The notes beneath the pieces were generated by a model. That model was given only the letters and a program-made list of their open reading frames with translations. It was not told the DNA's origin and made no database searches. This document shows, piece after piece, positions 26,335 to 35,841 of a DNA stretch of 64,000 bases (position 1 is the stretch's first letter; each line of letters starts with the position of its first letter). Source of the stretch: Gynuella sunshinyii YC6258 (lineage in GTDB: Bacteria > Pseudomonadota > Gammaproteobacteria > Pseudomonadales > Natronospirillaceae); contig NZ_CP007142.1 in assembly GCF_000940805.1 (NCBI RefSeq), forward strand, positions 782,593 through 846,592. Direction: 5' to 3'. Made by a program: the position numbers and the translations under genes.

Positions 26335-29222
26335 CTGCGAATCAGGACGGTACTGCGATCCCGGAAGCGTTGGCTGATTATGGGTTTACAGGACGGGTTG
26401 CTTACAGCGCCAGTGCCCACGAACTTCAGGATGCCAGTCAGGTGGGCACCGCCCGATTCAGCATCAAACCCGGCACCCATGCCCAGGTGATTCGGCTGCC
26501 GGGTCAGAATTGGGGCAACCAGCATTTTTACGTGCAGGCGTTTGGTGTGCCGTATGGCGAATACCAGGATTTTGCGCTGGGGAGTCAGAGCCGGGGATTG
26601 GACTCGGATAACCTGAGTGGTGTGGCTGAGAATGCATATCGACCGAAGCGGTTCGTGCCGGTGAAAGTGCCGGTGTATGACGAAGAAGCCAGTTTGCTGC
26701 AGGAGCAATCCTATCTGATACAAAAACGTCAGCGAGAAGAAGCCGGTGTAAGCTTAGATGGCATGATCAAGCCAAGTCCTCTATATAAATGGTACTTTCG
26801 GCCAGAATATCAGTTTTCTGTCTATGACTTTGAAATGGGGTCGATCAATCTAGTGCAAACTGACCAAAATGATCCAGACATTGAGCATTATATTGATATA
26901 CAGGACATTCCCGATCCTAAGATAACGGGGTCAGACATATTAGAGGTTATCTATAGCTTGCAAGGTGGTGTGGAAAATACCCGCTTGCCCTCTTATGCAG
27001 ATCAAACGCTGATTCTGAGCATAGGTCAGCAGGAATACAGTATCAATTTGACGGAAAATGGTGCTATCCGGATTGATGATCTGGAGTATCTCAATCAATT
27101 GGGCTCCGACGACTATTTAACGATCAGTCTGTATACCAATGAAGATGCTGGCAATATTTTATGGGATTATGCATTTGGTCGTAATGGTTTGCATGCTTAC
27201 TACAAAATTTCTGGCACACTGACAGAAATGCTACCGTTACCAGACAAAATCAACTTGAGCGACACAGAGCAGGGTGAGAAAGTAAGGACATTGGGAGGTA
27301 TGCGCTTGAAATACCGTTACCAGCCACCGTTAAAACCAAGTTCAAACGGAATCAGTGATGAGTATGTTAATGTCGAGAAGCTTGAATGGTCGTTCGATCA
27401 CGCAGGATGGTACTGCTATGTGGATGGCGTGCGCTACGATGACATACTGTATCCGTGTCATTACTATGAAGCCAATCAGGTGTTTACCCAAACCACAACC
27501 AATCCGTTGCCGCAGACGAGTCTGCCGGCCGACTGGTCAGTGTGGTGGGAGCCGGCGGCTGGTGATGCAAACCAGCAAGAAGCGCTATGGCGAAGTAATC
27601 TAGACATTATTGGCCGTTTTCAGGCGACGTTGACTGGTATGGATGATTCAGTTGAAAGGTTTGTGGTGAAAACCCGGACCATTGGGCCGAGTTCCCGTGA
27701 AGACATGAAAGGATGGGATGTTGCGATGTTAGAGGAGCTGTTATGGCAACTCGGATTAAGCCCTCAAAAAGGCCGTGCTGCTTCGGGTAATGAAGGAGCA
27801 CGTATTAAATCCAATCGTAATGACAACGCTACGACAGTGACAACGAAACCGTGCAGCGGCACCACCCAGGAACGGGATCAGTTCATCAAAGGCTGGGTGG
27901 GTTGTACCAATGGGCGGGTCGCGACCGAAGGGCTGGTGCGGCGGTTCCAGGGTCGGAGCTTTGATGAAAATAATCTTGCTGGCAATCAAAATTCGACCGG
28001 TGTGGACGGTTGGGCAGGTAATGATACGTATGAACAGTTATATCGTGTGTGGCGCCATTACTCGTCGGCTACTGCGTCGACCTCTAAATCTGTTTTCCGG
28101 TTAAACGACATACCCGGCGCTTGGTGGTCCATTACCGAAAGATTGTTAGACGAAGGAGGGGAGATCCCCTATCTACGGGCCACCGGTTATCGTCTGGATG
28201 CGACCTATACGGACGAGATTCACCGTGCCATCACTGCAAATTTTCCGGCCGACGCTCAGGGATTGACCCGTGCGGATATATTGAAAGCCTGGATGCAACA
28301 GGAAAGTGGTGGTGCCTTCTGGGGAACCAATCAGAAGGGTTATCAGGCAACACCCTATCGCATCAACGAGGGGGGCGGTTCAGAGGAAAAAGGAAGCATG
28401 GGCTTCAACCAGATTGTCTGGCAGCGTACGTATGGGCCTGAACATGACTGCGATAGTATCCGAGGTTATGTCACCCGGGGTGGTGTGGAGGTCAGCAATG
28501 TCAATCAGTATTATCCACGTGATAATTTATTCTCATTCGTGGCAGCGATTGCTGATGATGCATGCACATATACCCGGGGCCTGTACAATGCATATGTTAG
28601 TGATTCCAACCGTTTTTATCAGACGGCCATTACTGCGCCACAAAGACCATTCAAATATTGTTACGAAACACGCAATCACGCTGCTACGAGCAGCTGTGCC
28701 AGGAACCATACAACCTGGAGGGCCTTTATCGATGACCACGATAGTGGTTTGAATTTGCTGGGTAAAGGCATTATCGCCTATAACCATGGCACAGGAGATC
28801 TGGCCGGTCTGAATTACTTCAGTACGCGTTACATGTTGAAAAGCGATCCAGCCAGTACCAGTACCTCGACGAATTTTGATTATTGGATGAAGATCAAAGA
28901 AAAGACCCAGACGATGACCGGCATGAGTGGTTATTTACCGTATGTGACATATATTTGGGTTGGGGAGAGAGGTTTGGATATTAACGGCGATGGAGACACA
29001 GAAGATACACTGGCAGATGATCCGCGAACAGAAGCAGAAGGTGATGCGGTGAATGAGGCTCAGGAGCCTGCCTGGTGTTTTAAGTATGGGGAGGAAGAGT
29101 GGATTAGTCCGGGCTTTACGGTTCCAGATCCATTAGATCCGAATAATAGGGTTCCTGCTCGGTTTAATGATTACAGAGATAGAGCTGAAAATAATGAAGA
29201 TTTTAGAATTGATTGTAATTAA
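26322..29222 (+). CDS. Toxin with C-terminal lytic transglycosylase-like domain (N-terminus truncated)
   Basis: Encodes up to 966 residues, but the only upstream start, GTG 26322, lies inside the junction motif, so the gene is cut there. It begins with the trunk shared with the 9514 toxin (to QEQ), then a variable middle including LLWQLGLSPQKG, also found in the 30441 toxin. The C-terminal half has an LT signature: AWMQQESGG (catalytic Glu about residue 661), GSMGFNQI (compare GxMGxxQ) and AYNHGTGDL (compare AYNAGxG). Predicted to cleave glycan strands of peptidoglycan. An exported partner follows directly. Silent-cassette status is inferred from the missing 5' end. Confidence 0.75.
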   Translation: MSCYTANQDGTAIPEALADYGFTGRVAYSASAHELQDASQVGTARFSIKPGTHAQVIRLPGQNWGNQHFYVQAFGVPYGEYQDFALGSQSRGLDSDNLSGVAENAYRPKRFVPVKVPVYDEEASLLQEQSYLIQKRQREEAGVSLDGMIKPSPLYKWYFRPEYQFSVYDFEMGSINLVQTDQNDPDIEHYIDIQDIPDPKITGSDILEVIYSLQGGVENTRLPSYADQTLILSIGQQEYSINLTENGAIRIDDLEYLNQLGSDDYLTISLYTNEDAGNILWDYAFGRNGLHAYYKISGTLTEMLPLPDKINLSDTEQGEKVRTLGGMRLKYRYQPPLKPSSNGISDEYVNVEKLEWSFDHAGWYCYVDGVRYDDILYPCHYYEANQVFTQTTTNPLPQTSLPADWSVWWEPAAGDANQQEALWRSNLDIIGRFQATLTGMDDSVERFVVKTRTIGPSSREDMKGWDVAMLEELLWQLGLSPQKGRAASGNEGARIKSNRNDNATTVTTKPCSGTTQERDQFIKGWVGCTNGRVATEGLVRRFQGRSFDENNLAGNQNSTGVDGWAGNDTYEQLYRVWRHYSSATASTSKSVFRLNDIPGAWWSITERLLDEGGEIPYLRATGYRLDATYTDEIHRAITANFPADAQGLTRADILKAWMQQESGGAFWGTNQKGYQATPYRINEGGGSEEKGSMGFNQIVWQRTYGPEHDCDSIRGYVTRGGVEVSNVNQYYPRDNLFSFVAAIADDACTYTRGLYNAYVSDSNRFYQTAITAPQRPFKYCYETRNHAATSSCARNHTTWRAFIDDHDSGLNLLGKGIIAYNHGTGDLAGLNYFSTRYMLKSDPASTSTSTNFDYWMKIKEKTQTMTGMSGYLPYVTYIWVGERGLDINGDGDTEDTLADDPRTEAEGDAVNEAQEPAWCFKYGEEEWISPGFTVPDPLDPNNRVPARFNDYRDRAENNEDFRIDCN
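26338..26709 (+). repeat. Toxin trunk repeat, copy 2
   Basis: Near-identical to 9604-9975. It starts within a few bases of the junction motif and ends where the toxins diverge after QEQ. Confidence 0.85.
28806..29103 (+). repeat. LT toxin tail repeat
   Basis: Near-identical to 22005-22297. The encoded segment follows the LT catalytic region, and both copies diverge after EEEW into different short tips before different partner genes. Confidence 0.85.
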
Positions 29223-29232
29223 GGATATATTT

Positions 29233-30258
29233 ATGAAGCTCTTAAGGATTGGAAAATTTGCTTTGTTTTGCCTTGCTTTGCTTTGTGCATTAAGAACATA
29301 CGCACAAGAAAATATAACTAGCCTAAAGAAAGGTTTCAATCGTACAGACATTCCATCTACTCTTAAAAAAGCTATGTGGAATGCTTCTAATGGTCCATTT
29401 ATAGCAGATAGCGCTATTGAAATAGATAGTAGTAATGTGTATTTCTGGCTATTCAGAGCTGGCTCAATTAATAAATTTAATCTGAGTAGTGGTGCAAATA
29501 TTCCAGGCTGGCCTCTAACCCGCTGGCTTCCTGAAATCACCGATCCGGTCATCAAAGATCTCTATCGCCCTGGCCCCACTTGGGTTGACAATTCCTCTGA
29601 CTGGGATCCTCTGGTGAATGAAAACTACCTTCAGGAGAATGAAGAAGGTGCTCAATATATGGGTTGCCTGACCTCGATTCCATTGCGATATGGTGATGTG
29701 GAAAATGATCAGCAAAAAGAGTTGGTACTATTTTTAGGTGCGTTTGAGTATAAACAGGATCTGGTGATTTTTTCGCCGGATCGTCAGCGTATTATCTTTT
29801 CCATGCGTTATGCGTTGCAGGATTTTATTTCCTTTCCGGGTTCCAAACATCAATATATTCAACGGACCCGTCAGAGAGACAATAATATTGGGGTCAGGGT
29901 ATATGCCAAGGCATTTTTCGGTCAGTTTGACGGAGATGAATTCCCGGATATAGTGGTTTGGCGCAAGCGTTATGAAAGTCGGGAAGCCTCTGACAGTGTC
30001 TCAGGGTTTGGGTTGTACAAGCAAACCTGGCAGCACTTTGAACGTGATCTGACGGCCCAAGCTGCCAGTGAAACCGGCATTACCGGTGAATACCTGCCAC
30101 AGGACACAAGCGAATCCATGATCCAAGGCTGGCTATCAGCCAACGAACTCACCTGGCAAAAAGGCTATCCCTCCACCAGTGAATGCCAAGATCATGAAGG
30201 TGAACTGATTCCCGAGATGCACGACCCGTTATTGAATGATCCGGATGTGTTGAAATAG
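29233..30258 (+). CDS. Exported immunity-like protein of the LT toxin
   Basis: Encodes about 341 residues. ATG 29233 has AAGGA 7 nt upstream and gives a signal peptide (MKLLRIGKFALFCLALLCAL, cleavage near TYAQ). Shared features with 22394: GWPLTRWLPEI, MGCLTSIPLRYGDVEND, FFGQFDGDEFPDIVVWRKRY, and the invariant tail. The N-terminal ~90 residues differ from its relatives. Location and order behind an LT toxin suggest a periplasmic inhibitor of that toxin; not proven. Confidence 0.65.
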   Translation: MKLLRIGKFALFCLALLCALRTYAQENITSLKKGFNRTDIPSTLKKAMWNASNGPFIADSAIEIDSSNVYFWLFRAGSINKFNLSSGANIPGWPLTRWLPEITDPVIKDLYRPGPTWVDNSSDWDPLVNENYLQENEEGAQYMGCLTSIPLRYGDVENDQQKELVLFLGAFEYKQDLVIFSPDRQRIIFSMRYALQDFISFPGSKHQYIQRTRQRDNNIGVRVYAKAFFGQFDGDEFPDIVVWRKRYESREASDSVSGFGLYKQTWQHFERDLTAQAASETGITGEYLPQDTSESMIQGWLSANELTWQKGYPSTSECQDHEGELIPEMHDPLLNDPDVLK

Positions 30259-30463
30259 CCATTTTTATTGCCTGGCTAATCATTAAAAAATGGGAAGCGA
30301 ATGCTTCCCTTTTTTGTATCCGGCGACCAGAGGCAGTCTGGGTTTCCCGCAGCGAGTTTGTAAACACAGCACTCAGTCTATACGATCGGTAGATAACGCC
30401 AGGCGGTGGGTGTTCATAATTTAATCAAAGGCTATTAATATTGGTTACGTTGGGTGTCCTGTT
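30259..30463 (+). repeat. Cassette tail repeat, copy 2, ending in the junction motif
   Basis: Near-identical to copies at 23450 and 33139. The motif GTTGGGTGTCCTGTTATA occupies 30449-30466. Confidence 0.9.
30292..30315 (+). terminator. Rho-independent terminator in cassette tail 2
   Basis: GGGAAGC-GAAT-GCTTCCC plus six T, 34 nt after the partner gene stop. Confidence 0.9.
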
Positions 30464-32096
30464 ATATTTCCAGTGGCAGCCAGCAGAGATTAATAGTACC
30501 AGCCAGTTACCCGAACCATTGTGGAGTAACGCATTGGCGATTGATGCCAGTTATACGGCCATTTTTGCAGAATCGACTCATCTGGCACCGGTGACTGAAA
30601 CCTTTAAGATCAAGAGTCGGATTATCGGACCATCGAACGATCCGGCGAATCCGACACAAGGTAGCGATGTGGAATTACTTGAAATGGCGCTGTGGCAGTT
30701 GGGGATTAGCCCGCAAAAGTCAGGTACGGTTCCCAGCGAATGGAAAGCGGGTGCCTATGGTGCAGAGATTAATTCATTGCGGTTTACGCGTGCCAATGGG
30801 ACGGAAGTATGGACAACCAATTGTACGGGTGAGCTGGCGAATGACCGCAGTATTTTCTATCCCGGAAACGTGAATGACTGTGCTGTTGGTCGAGTGTCAC
30901 TGGAGCTGATGCTGGCTCAGTTCCAGGCACGAAATAATAATAACAATTATTATGTGAGTACTGATGAAATCGATGCTCAAACAGGTCGGTTGGACGATGT
31001 AACCCTTGTCTTATTGAAGCGGGATTACATGCAGTATATGAGTAGCCGACATAGTAATCCCCGCCCTGTCATCCGCAGCAGTGATACTCAATTTGCTACT
31101 TGGTTGGATAACGCTGTTGCCATCTGGTCTGATGGTATTACGTTGCCTGATGGTGAAAGTCATGTGCCTGCTTCTTATACAGAAGCGATTCACAATCAGG
31201 TGATTGCAGAAGCCGGAATAGATCGTCATGCGGAGGCAGAAGATGATCCTTACACCCGCGCCAGATTATTACAAGCGTGGATAGGCGGTGAATCCCCACA
31301 TCATTGGGGTACAAACGCCGCAGCAACAGAAGGTCAGCCTTATCAGCCTACACCATATCGCATAACTGAAGGAGCAGATGAACATGGTAGTCTGTCGTTC
31401 AGCCAGCTGGTATATCCGTTGAGATATGGCACCCGTTCTGCGTGTGCAGCCTTAACGGCTACCGATTTGAATCTTTATGACCCGGCAGATCAGGTTAAAT
31501 TGTTTACGGTGTATTTGTCATCAGAGTCGACAGATGATCATAACTGTCCGGGAGGTATGAACCAGGCATTCGCACATAATAATTTAGGTACCAACTATGA
31601 ACTGGCAGATACAGCTGGAGAAAACATTCATGATTTGGTTCGTATTGTGGGTAAAGATACGTTAGGTACTGCAGAAGATCATTATGAGAAATTAGCCAAA
31701 GCAGTGTTTTATTATAATTCAGCTCATAGATGGATTCAGGGACCTACCCGTAAAAGCTGGCCGTTTATCTTGAAATATAAACAGTATCGTGCTGACAGTA
31801 CTGGGAATAGTACTCGAACAAATGTTTGTCATTCTTGTAAATATTCCATCCAGATCCGGAGGGAATTTTTAGGCAGAGATCATCTGAGGACGTATATTTG
31901 GGCGGGAGGTAGGTATCCGTTAGTCCTACCAGATGGCACAGCACATCCAAATGGTGGACAAGCATGGTGTCTTGCATATGGTGAGCATGAATGGATATCT
32001 GGAGTCACCTTTGACAGCGCAATGAGTCAGACTAGAAGAATTGTTAATGGTAATCCAAATGCAGGTGATCATAATTATGCAACAACTTGTAATTAG
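30441..32096 (+). CDS. Second lytic-transglycosylase-like toxin fragment (N-terminus truncated)
   Basis: Reads 551 residues from a TTG inside the tail repeat; real toxin sequence starts after the junction motif at FQWQPAEIN. It is homologous to the second half of the 26322 toxin: KSRIIGPS, LLEMALWQLGISPQKSG, then AWIGGESPHHWGTN (likely catalytic Glu) and GSLSFSQLVYPLRYG. The third LT motif is weaker (FYYNSAHRWI in place of AYNHG), so activity is less certain. Compared with 26322 it lacks the trunk and about 430 N-terminal residues, a clear 5' truncation. The stop lies within the start region of the next gene. Confidence 0.68.
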   Translation: MVTLGVLLYFQWQPAEINSTSQLPEPLWSNALAIDASYTAIFAESTHLAPVTETFKIKSRIIGPSNDPANPTQGSDVELLEMALWQLGISPQKSGTVPSEWKAGAYGAEINSLRFTRANGTEVWTTNCTGELANDRSIFYPGNVNDCAVGRVSLELMLAQFQARNNNNNYYVSTDEIDAQTGRLDDVTLVLLKRDYMQYMSSRHSNPRPVIRSSDTQFATWLDNAVAIWSDGITLPDGESHVPASYTEAIHNQVIAEAGIDRHAEAEDDPYTRARLLQAWIGGESPHHWGTNAAATEGQPYQPTPYRITEGADEHGSLSFSQLVYPLRYGTRSACAALTATDLNLYDPADQVKLFTVYLSSESTDDHNCPGGMNQAFAHNNLGTNYELADTAGENIHDLVRIVGKDTLGTAEDHYEKLAKAVFYYNSAHRWIQGPTRKSWPFILKYKQYRADSTGNSTRTNVCHSCKYSIQIRREFLGRDHLRTYIWAGGRYPLVLPDGTAHPNGGQAWCLAYGEHEWISGVTFDSAMSQTRRIVNGNPNAGDHNYATTCN

Positions 32097-33138
32097 ATAT
32101 AGAACACAACTGATAGCTTTTATGTTTTCGTTATTTTCAGCAGATTGCTTTTCAGTTGAGCTGCAAAAAGGTCAGGTACCGATGACAGATTTAGCTGAAA
32201 CGAAAGAAGGGTATGCATTTTACTTTTTGTCCACTGGTTTTCCTGATGATGGCATAGCTTTTATAGAATATGACCATGCGAACGGATTGTACTATTCATT
32301 AAGTAGAAAGCTGAATATATTGAGTAATAAAGTTACGAGAGAAAGTTTAGATAATTTTAAATACTCTTATGATGTTTTGAACAATTGGCCCCTGACCCGC
32401 TGGCCCTATATTTACTATCCTGAAGTACTTAAAACGTTACAGCTATCACTTGGTGAATCACCTGAAAATATTGATGGACCTTTTTATTCCGCCCATATAC
32501 CAGGACTTGGTTGTATGAACGAAACACCACTACGATATGGACAATTGTTTCCAAAAGATGAACATGTTCTGATGTTGGTTCTGCTGGATCAAATGATAAT
32601 CTTCTCCCCTGCCTATGGGCGAACATTATTTGCAGAATATTCGGGTGTTTCTGATTGGCTGCATGCGCAGAGTACTCAGGACTGGTTAACAGAACATCAT
32701 CAAACATCGGACTATCAATATATATCGGAATATATGACCGGTATTGGCCCGGGACCTGGTCTTGTCTATCCAGGTATACGGAACTATTCGAAACTGTATT
32801 TTGGTGACTTTGACCAGGATGGTCATAATGACATCCTGGTATGGCGGAAGTCATACGAGAGTAATCGTGTGAATGAGTCGACAGGTTTTACACTACAGAA
32901 AAATACTTGGCAGCACTATGAGAAGGATCTGGTTGCACAGGCAGCCAGTGAATCCGGTATTACCGGTGAATACCTGCCACAGGACACAAGCGAAGCCATG
33001 ATCCAAGGCTGGCTATCAGCCAACGAACTCACCTGGCAAAAAGGCTATCCCTCCACCAGTGAATGCCAAGATCATGAAGGTGAACTGATTCCCGAGATGC
33101 ACGACCCGTTATTGAATGATCCGGATGTGTTGAAATAG
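32077..33138 (+). CDS. Exported immunity-like protein of the second LT toxin
   Basis: Encodes about 353 residues from ATG 32077, overlapping the toxin end by 20 nt, with AGGTGA upstream. The N-terminus (IAFMFSLFSADCFSVELQ) reads as a short signal peptide. The core diverges from the family but keeps WPLTRWPYI, GCMNETPLRYG and DFDQDGHNDILVWRKSYES. From about nt 32,930 to the stop the DNA is nearly identical to the 29233 gene, giving the same tail ending LLNDPDVLK. Function inferred. Confidence 0.62.
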   Translation: MQQLVIRYRTQLIAFMFSLFSADCFSVELQKGQVPMTDLAETKEGYAFYFLSTGFPDDGIAFIEYDHANGLYYSLSRKLNILSNKVTRESLDNFKYSYDVLNNWPLTRWPYIYYPEVLKTLQLSLGESPENIDGPFYSAHIPGLGCMNETPLRYGQLFPKDEHVLMLVLLDQMIIFSPAYGRTLFAEYSGVSDWLHAQSTQDWLTEHHQTSDYQYISEYMTGIGPGPGLVYPGIRNYSKLYFGDFDQDGHNDILVWRKSYESNRVNESTGFTLQKNTWQHYEKDLVAQAASESGITGEYLPQDTSEAMIQGWLSANELTWQKGYPSTSECQDHEGELIPEMHDPLLNDPDVLK

Positions 33139-33343
33139 CTATTTTTATTGCCAGGCTAATGATTATGAAATGGGAAGCGAATGCTTCCCTTTTTTGTATC
33201 CGCCGAGCAGAGGCAGTCTGGGTTTCCCGCAGCGAGTTTGTAAACACAGCACTCAGTCTATACGATCGGTAGATAACGCCAGGCGGTGGGTGTTCATAAT
33301 TTAATCAAAGGCTATTAACATTGGTTACGTTGGGTGTCCTGTT
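33139..33343 (+). repeat. Cassette tail repeat, copy 3, ending in the junction motif
   Basis: Near-identical to the copies at 23450 and 30259. The motif occupies 33329-33346; a nuclease toxin fragment starts directly after it. Confidence 0.9.
33172..33195 (+). terminator. Rho-independent terminator in cassette tail 3
   Basis: GGGAAGC-GAAT-GCTTCCC plus T run, as in the other two tails. Confidence 0.9.
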
Positions 33344-33389
33344 ATATTGATATGAGGATAGGGTTGGTGCGGACGAAGTTCGAGCTTTT

Positions 33390-34046
33390 ATGAGTAACCT
33401 TAATCCACAGGGAGAGGGCCTGAAGATCAGTATTTTGCAGCTTAAGCGAGTAGTGGGTGAGGCTAATGGATTGGAAAGTGTTTTGCAGGATGCCGAATAT
33501 CTGCAAGGCACCCTGACCCTAACCCATGTTAACCCGAGGTTGAACGATCCTTATATCGCATCGCGCAAGGGCAGAGAAGGTGTCGATAATACCTTCGATT
33601 GGATTACACCGGATGGCACTATTCGACCATTGAATGTTGAGAGTAAGAACTTTTCTGGTAGTGCATATCGGACCAATAAAGCAGCATCGTTGAAATCATT
33701 GGACAAACAGTTCATGAAACACCTTCAGGAAGAGGTGATAAATCGAATCGATAGTATTGATGATGGTGTTGTGACGTGGAAGGGTGAGATTAACGCAGGT
33801 ATGCCAAGGCTAGATTATCGCCTGTCTGGCGGATTCTGGGATCAGGTGGATACAACCGCCGTGGATATTCGTGAACGGTTTAAGAAAATTTTTGTGAGTG
33901 GGGAGTTTGATAGTAAGGAGTTTACTGGGGCAGGTAGGCTTCAAAAGTGGTTACTTAATAAAAGTGATGCTGAAATTGATGCAATTTTAGATGATTTGCT
34001 CAAAGTGAATATTTTGCCAGAGCAAGTACCCCCATTTACCAGTTAA
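33390..34046 (+). CDS. PD-(D/E)XK-like nuclease toxin fragment, module 3
   Basis: Encodes 218 residues from ATG 33390. The frame is open back to a TGA at the junction motif and reads coding-like sequence (YEDRVGADEVRAF) before the ATG, so the toxin is truncated at its 5' end. It has a D...ExK pattern: GREGVDNTF (Asp about 66) and LNVESKNF (Glu about 84, Lys about 86). Similarity to the nuclease tips of modules 1 and 2 is limited to that pattern. DNA or RNA cleavage is inferred. A cytosolic partner follows 15 nt downstream. Confidence 0.55.
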   Translation: MSNLNPQGEGLKISILQLKRVVGEANGLESVLQDAEYLQGTLTLTHVNPRLNDPYIASRKGREGVDNTFDWITPDGTIRPLNVESKNFSGSAYRTNKAASLKSLDKQFMKHLQEEVINRIDSIDDGVVTWKGEINAGMPRLDYRLSGGFWDQVDTTAVDIRERFKKIFVSGEFDSKEFTGAGRLQKWLLNKSDAEIDAILDDLLKVNILPEQVPPFTS

Positions 34047-34061
34047 AGAAGGTTTGAAAGA

Positions 34062-35195
34062 ATGTTGGATGATCAAGATAAAGTGGCCTGTTGGCACCAT
34101 GGAAAAATGTCTCGGACATCGGGAATACCATCTAAAAAATTTAAGTATGATTTTCAGGGAAGTTATCGAAGCAGATTTGAACATTTATTTGAAGAAATGT
34201 TTCCATATCAAAAACATATTTTAAGTACAGCCTTTTGCAAGGGTTTAATTGTTTTTGATCGATATTTAGGAAAAATTGTTCAAACTAAGGAGTTGGATAA
34301 ATATCTGAATGGTTCAGGTACAGTTCGCCACAATGGCCAATACCTTTTTGCAGACCCTTATATTCTGGATATGGAAACTCTTGAAATCGCTTATGACCCA
34401 TGGTCAGAATTTGACGAAACTGGCATAGAACCGGGTATGGGTCATGGTTTTATTACCGATACCCATGTGGTGCGGGAGCTGAATGTTAAAACCCATCCAG
34501 GTATCTGGTGGGTATTTGATCTGACGACCTGGCAAGGTGAAATCCGGGAAACAGACTGTTGTTACCCTCACAGTATGTATCATCGCCCGGATCAGATTGT
34601 GTGTAAGCAGGGTGATAAAGTACAAGTTCGTAACCTGGCAGATATGTCTTTGGTGTGTGAAACAGAGATGCCAGGATTTAGGAAAGCTATATCTACGATT
34701 AGCGGGATAGAGGTGGTTAGCGAAAAAGATTTTTATTTTTTACATGATCAAACATTACAACAACTTGGATATATAGGGATAAAAAAACCTGTCGAAGGTA
34801 ACTATTTTGGTACATATCGGGACTTATTTTCACCAATGACGGTAGGGGCAAATCTACGTGGAGATATGGCTGCCTATGATTGGAAACATGAAAAGCTGCT
34901 CTGGCAAAAAACTTTCAAATCAGTTGACAGACAGTATATTGCGGGAGACTTAGTGTTCGTCTGTATCAATCGCAGTCAGCTTGCTGCTTTGGACAAATGG
35001 ACCGGGGAACAAGTCTGGCAAGCCGATGAACCTTATGAACCAATGACTATTCACTTTTACGACCATCATGTTTATTTCATGGACATGGGTGGAAACTTAC
35101 GTTGCTACGAGTGGGAAGAAGAATATATCTCTCCGAATAGACCGAGAGATCCAGAAGAGGCTTGGATTTGTCCGGAAAGAATGGGGCAGCATTGA
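34062..35195 (+). CDS. Probable cytosolic immunity protein, module 3 (propeller-like)
   Basis: Encodes 377 residues without signal peptide. It has PQQ/WD-like repeats (WKHEKLLWQKTF, LAALDKWTGEQVWQADEPY, VYFMDMGGNLRCYEW). It is distantly similar in layout to the partners of modules 1 and 2. It lies 15 nt after the toxin fragment. Immunity function rests on context. Confidence 0.55.
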   Translation: MLDDQDKVACWHHGKMSRTSGIPSKKFKYDFQGSYRSRFEHLFEEMFPYQKHILSTAFCKGLIVFDRYLGKIVQTKELDKYLNGSGTVRHNGQYLFADPYILDMETLEIAYDPWSEFDETGIEPGMGHGFITDTHVVRELNVKTHPGIWWVFDLTTWQGEIRETDCCYPHSMYHRPDQIVCKQGDKVQVRNLADMSLVCETEMPGFRKAISTISGIEVVSEKDFYFLHDQTLQQLGYIGIKKPVEGNYFGTYRDLFSPMTVGANLRGDMAAYDWKHEKLLWQKTFKSVDRQYIAGDLVFVCINRSQLAALDKWTGEQVWQADEPYEPMTIHFYDHHVYFMDMGGNLRCYEWEEEYISPNRPRDPEEAWICPERMGQH

Positions 35196-35197
35196 TT

Positions 35198-35752
35198 ATG
35201 AATACACAAAGCCTTGTGGGTATTAGCACTGAAGTGCTTACAATTCTTAAGAGTCATCAACTTATAAAATCAGTCCCCGACGTTTCACAAATTGAAGAGT
35301 TTGTGAGTGAGTGGCAGAGTTATGATTATGTTCACCCGCTGGAAATATTAACCACTCAGTCTTTATCTCAGTTTAATCTGGTCAGGTTTGATGATTGTAA
35401 CACCTACCAGGATGAAGGTTTTTATCTCAGGCATTTACAAAAACTCGCGCTTGCCTCTCAAGGCAAAATCCATATTACCGATATTTTGGAAACCTGGAAT
35501 GGTTTGCAGGTGATGATCTCATTTAAGCTGAATGGGATTTTGAAAGAACTGGCGTTCTCAGTGGATGAAGAACCTGATGTTGTACCGGAAACATTTTGCG
35601 ATGCAATTGAGCAAATTGCCCTGACAGAAATCGATGGCTGGACGTTTGTTGCAGGGCATACTGATGAAGAAGGTACCAGCTTTTTTCATGTGCCTGTTGA
35701 AGCCGCAAAAGAACTTTCTGACCTGGAGCAACAATACACAAAAAAGCCTTAA
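35198..35752 (+). CDS. Hypothetical third gene of nuclease module 3
   Basis: Encodes 184 residues from ATG 35198, 2 nt after the previous stop. Soluble, acidic, with no recognised domain. It occupies the third position of the module, like 4445-4861 and 8070-8519. Confidence 0.5.
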   Translation: MNTQSLVGISTEVLTILKSHQLIKSVPDVSQIEEFVSEWQSYDYVHPLEILTTQSLSQFNLVRFDDCNTYQDEGFYLRHLQKLALASQGKIHITDILETWNGLQVMISFKLNGILKELAFSVDEEPDVVPETFCDAIEQIALTEIDGWTFVAGHTDEEGTSFFHVPVEAAKELSDLEQQYTKKP

Positions 35753-35841
35753 AGCCCGATCCAAAGGAAAAGGGCAAATTCACCACCCCACAACTGATCG
35801 TTGCTGCCTTTCTGGGTACATTAACCGCTTGTTTCTGGGGA

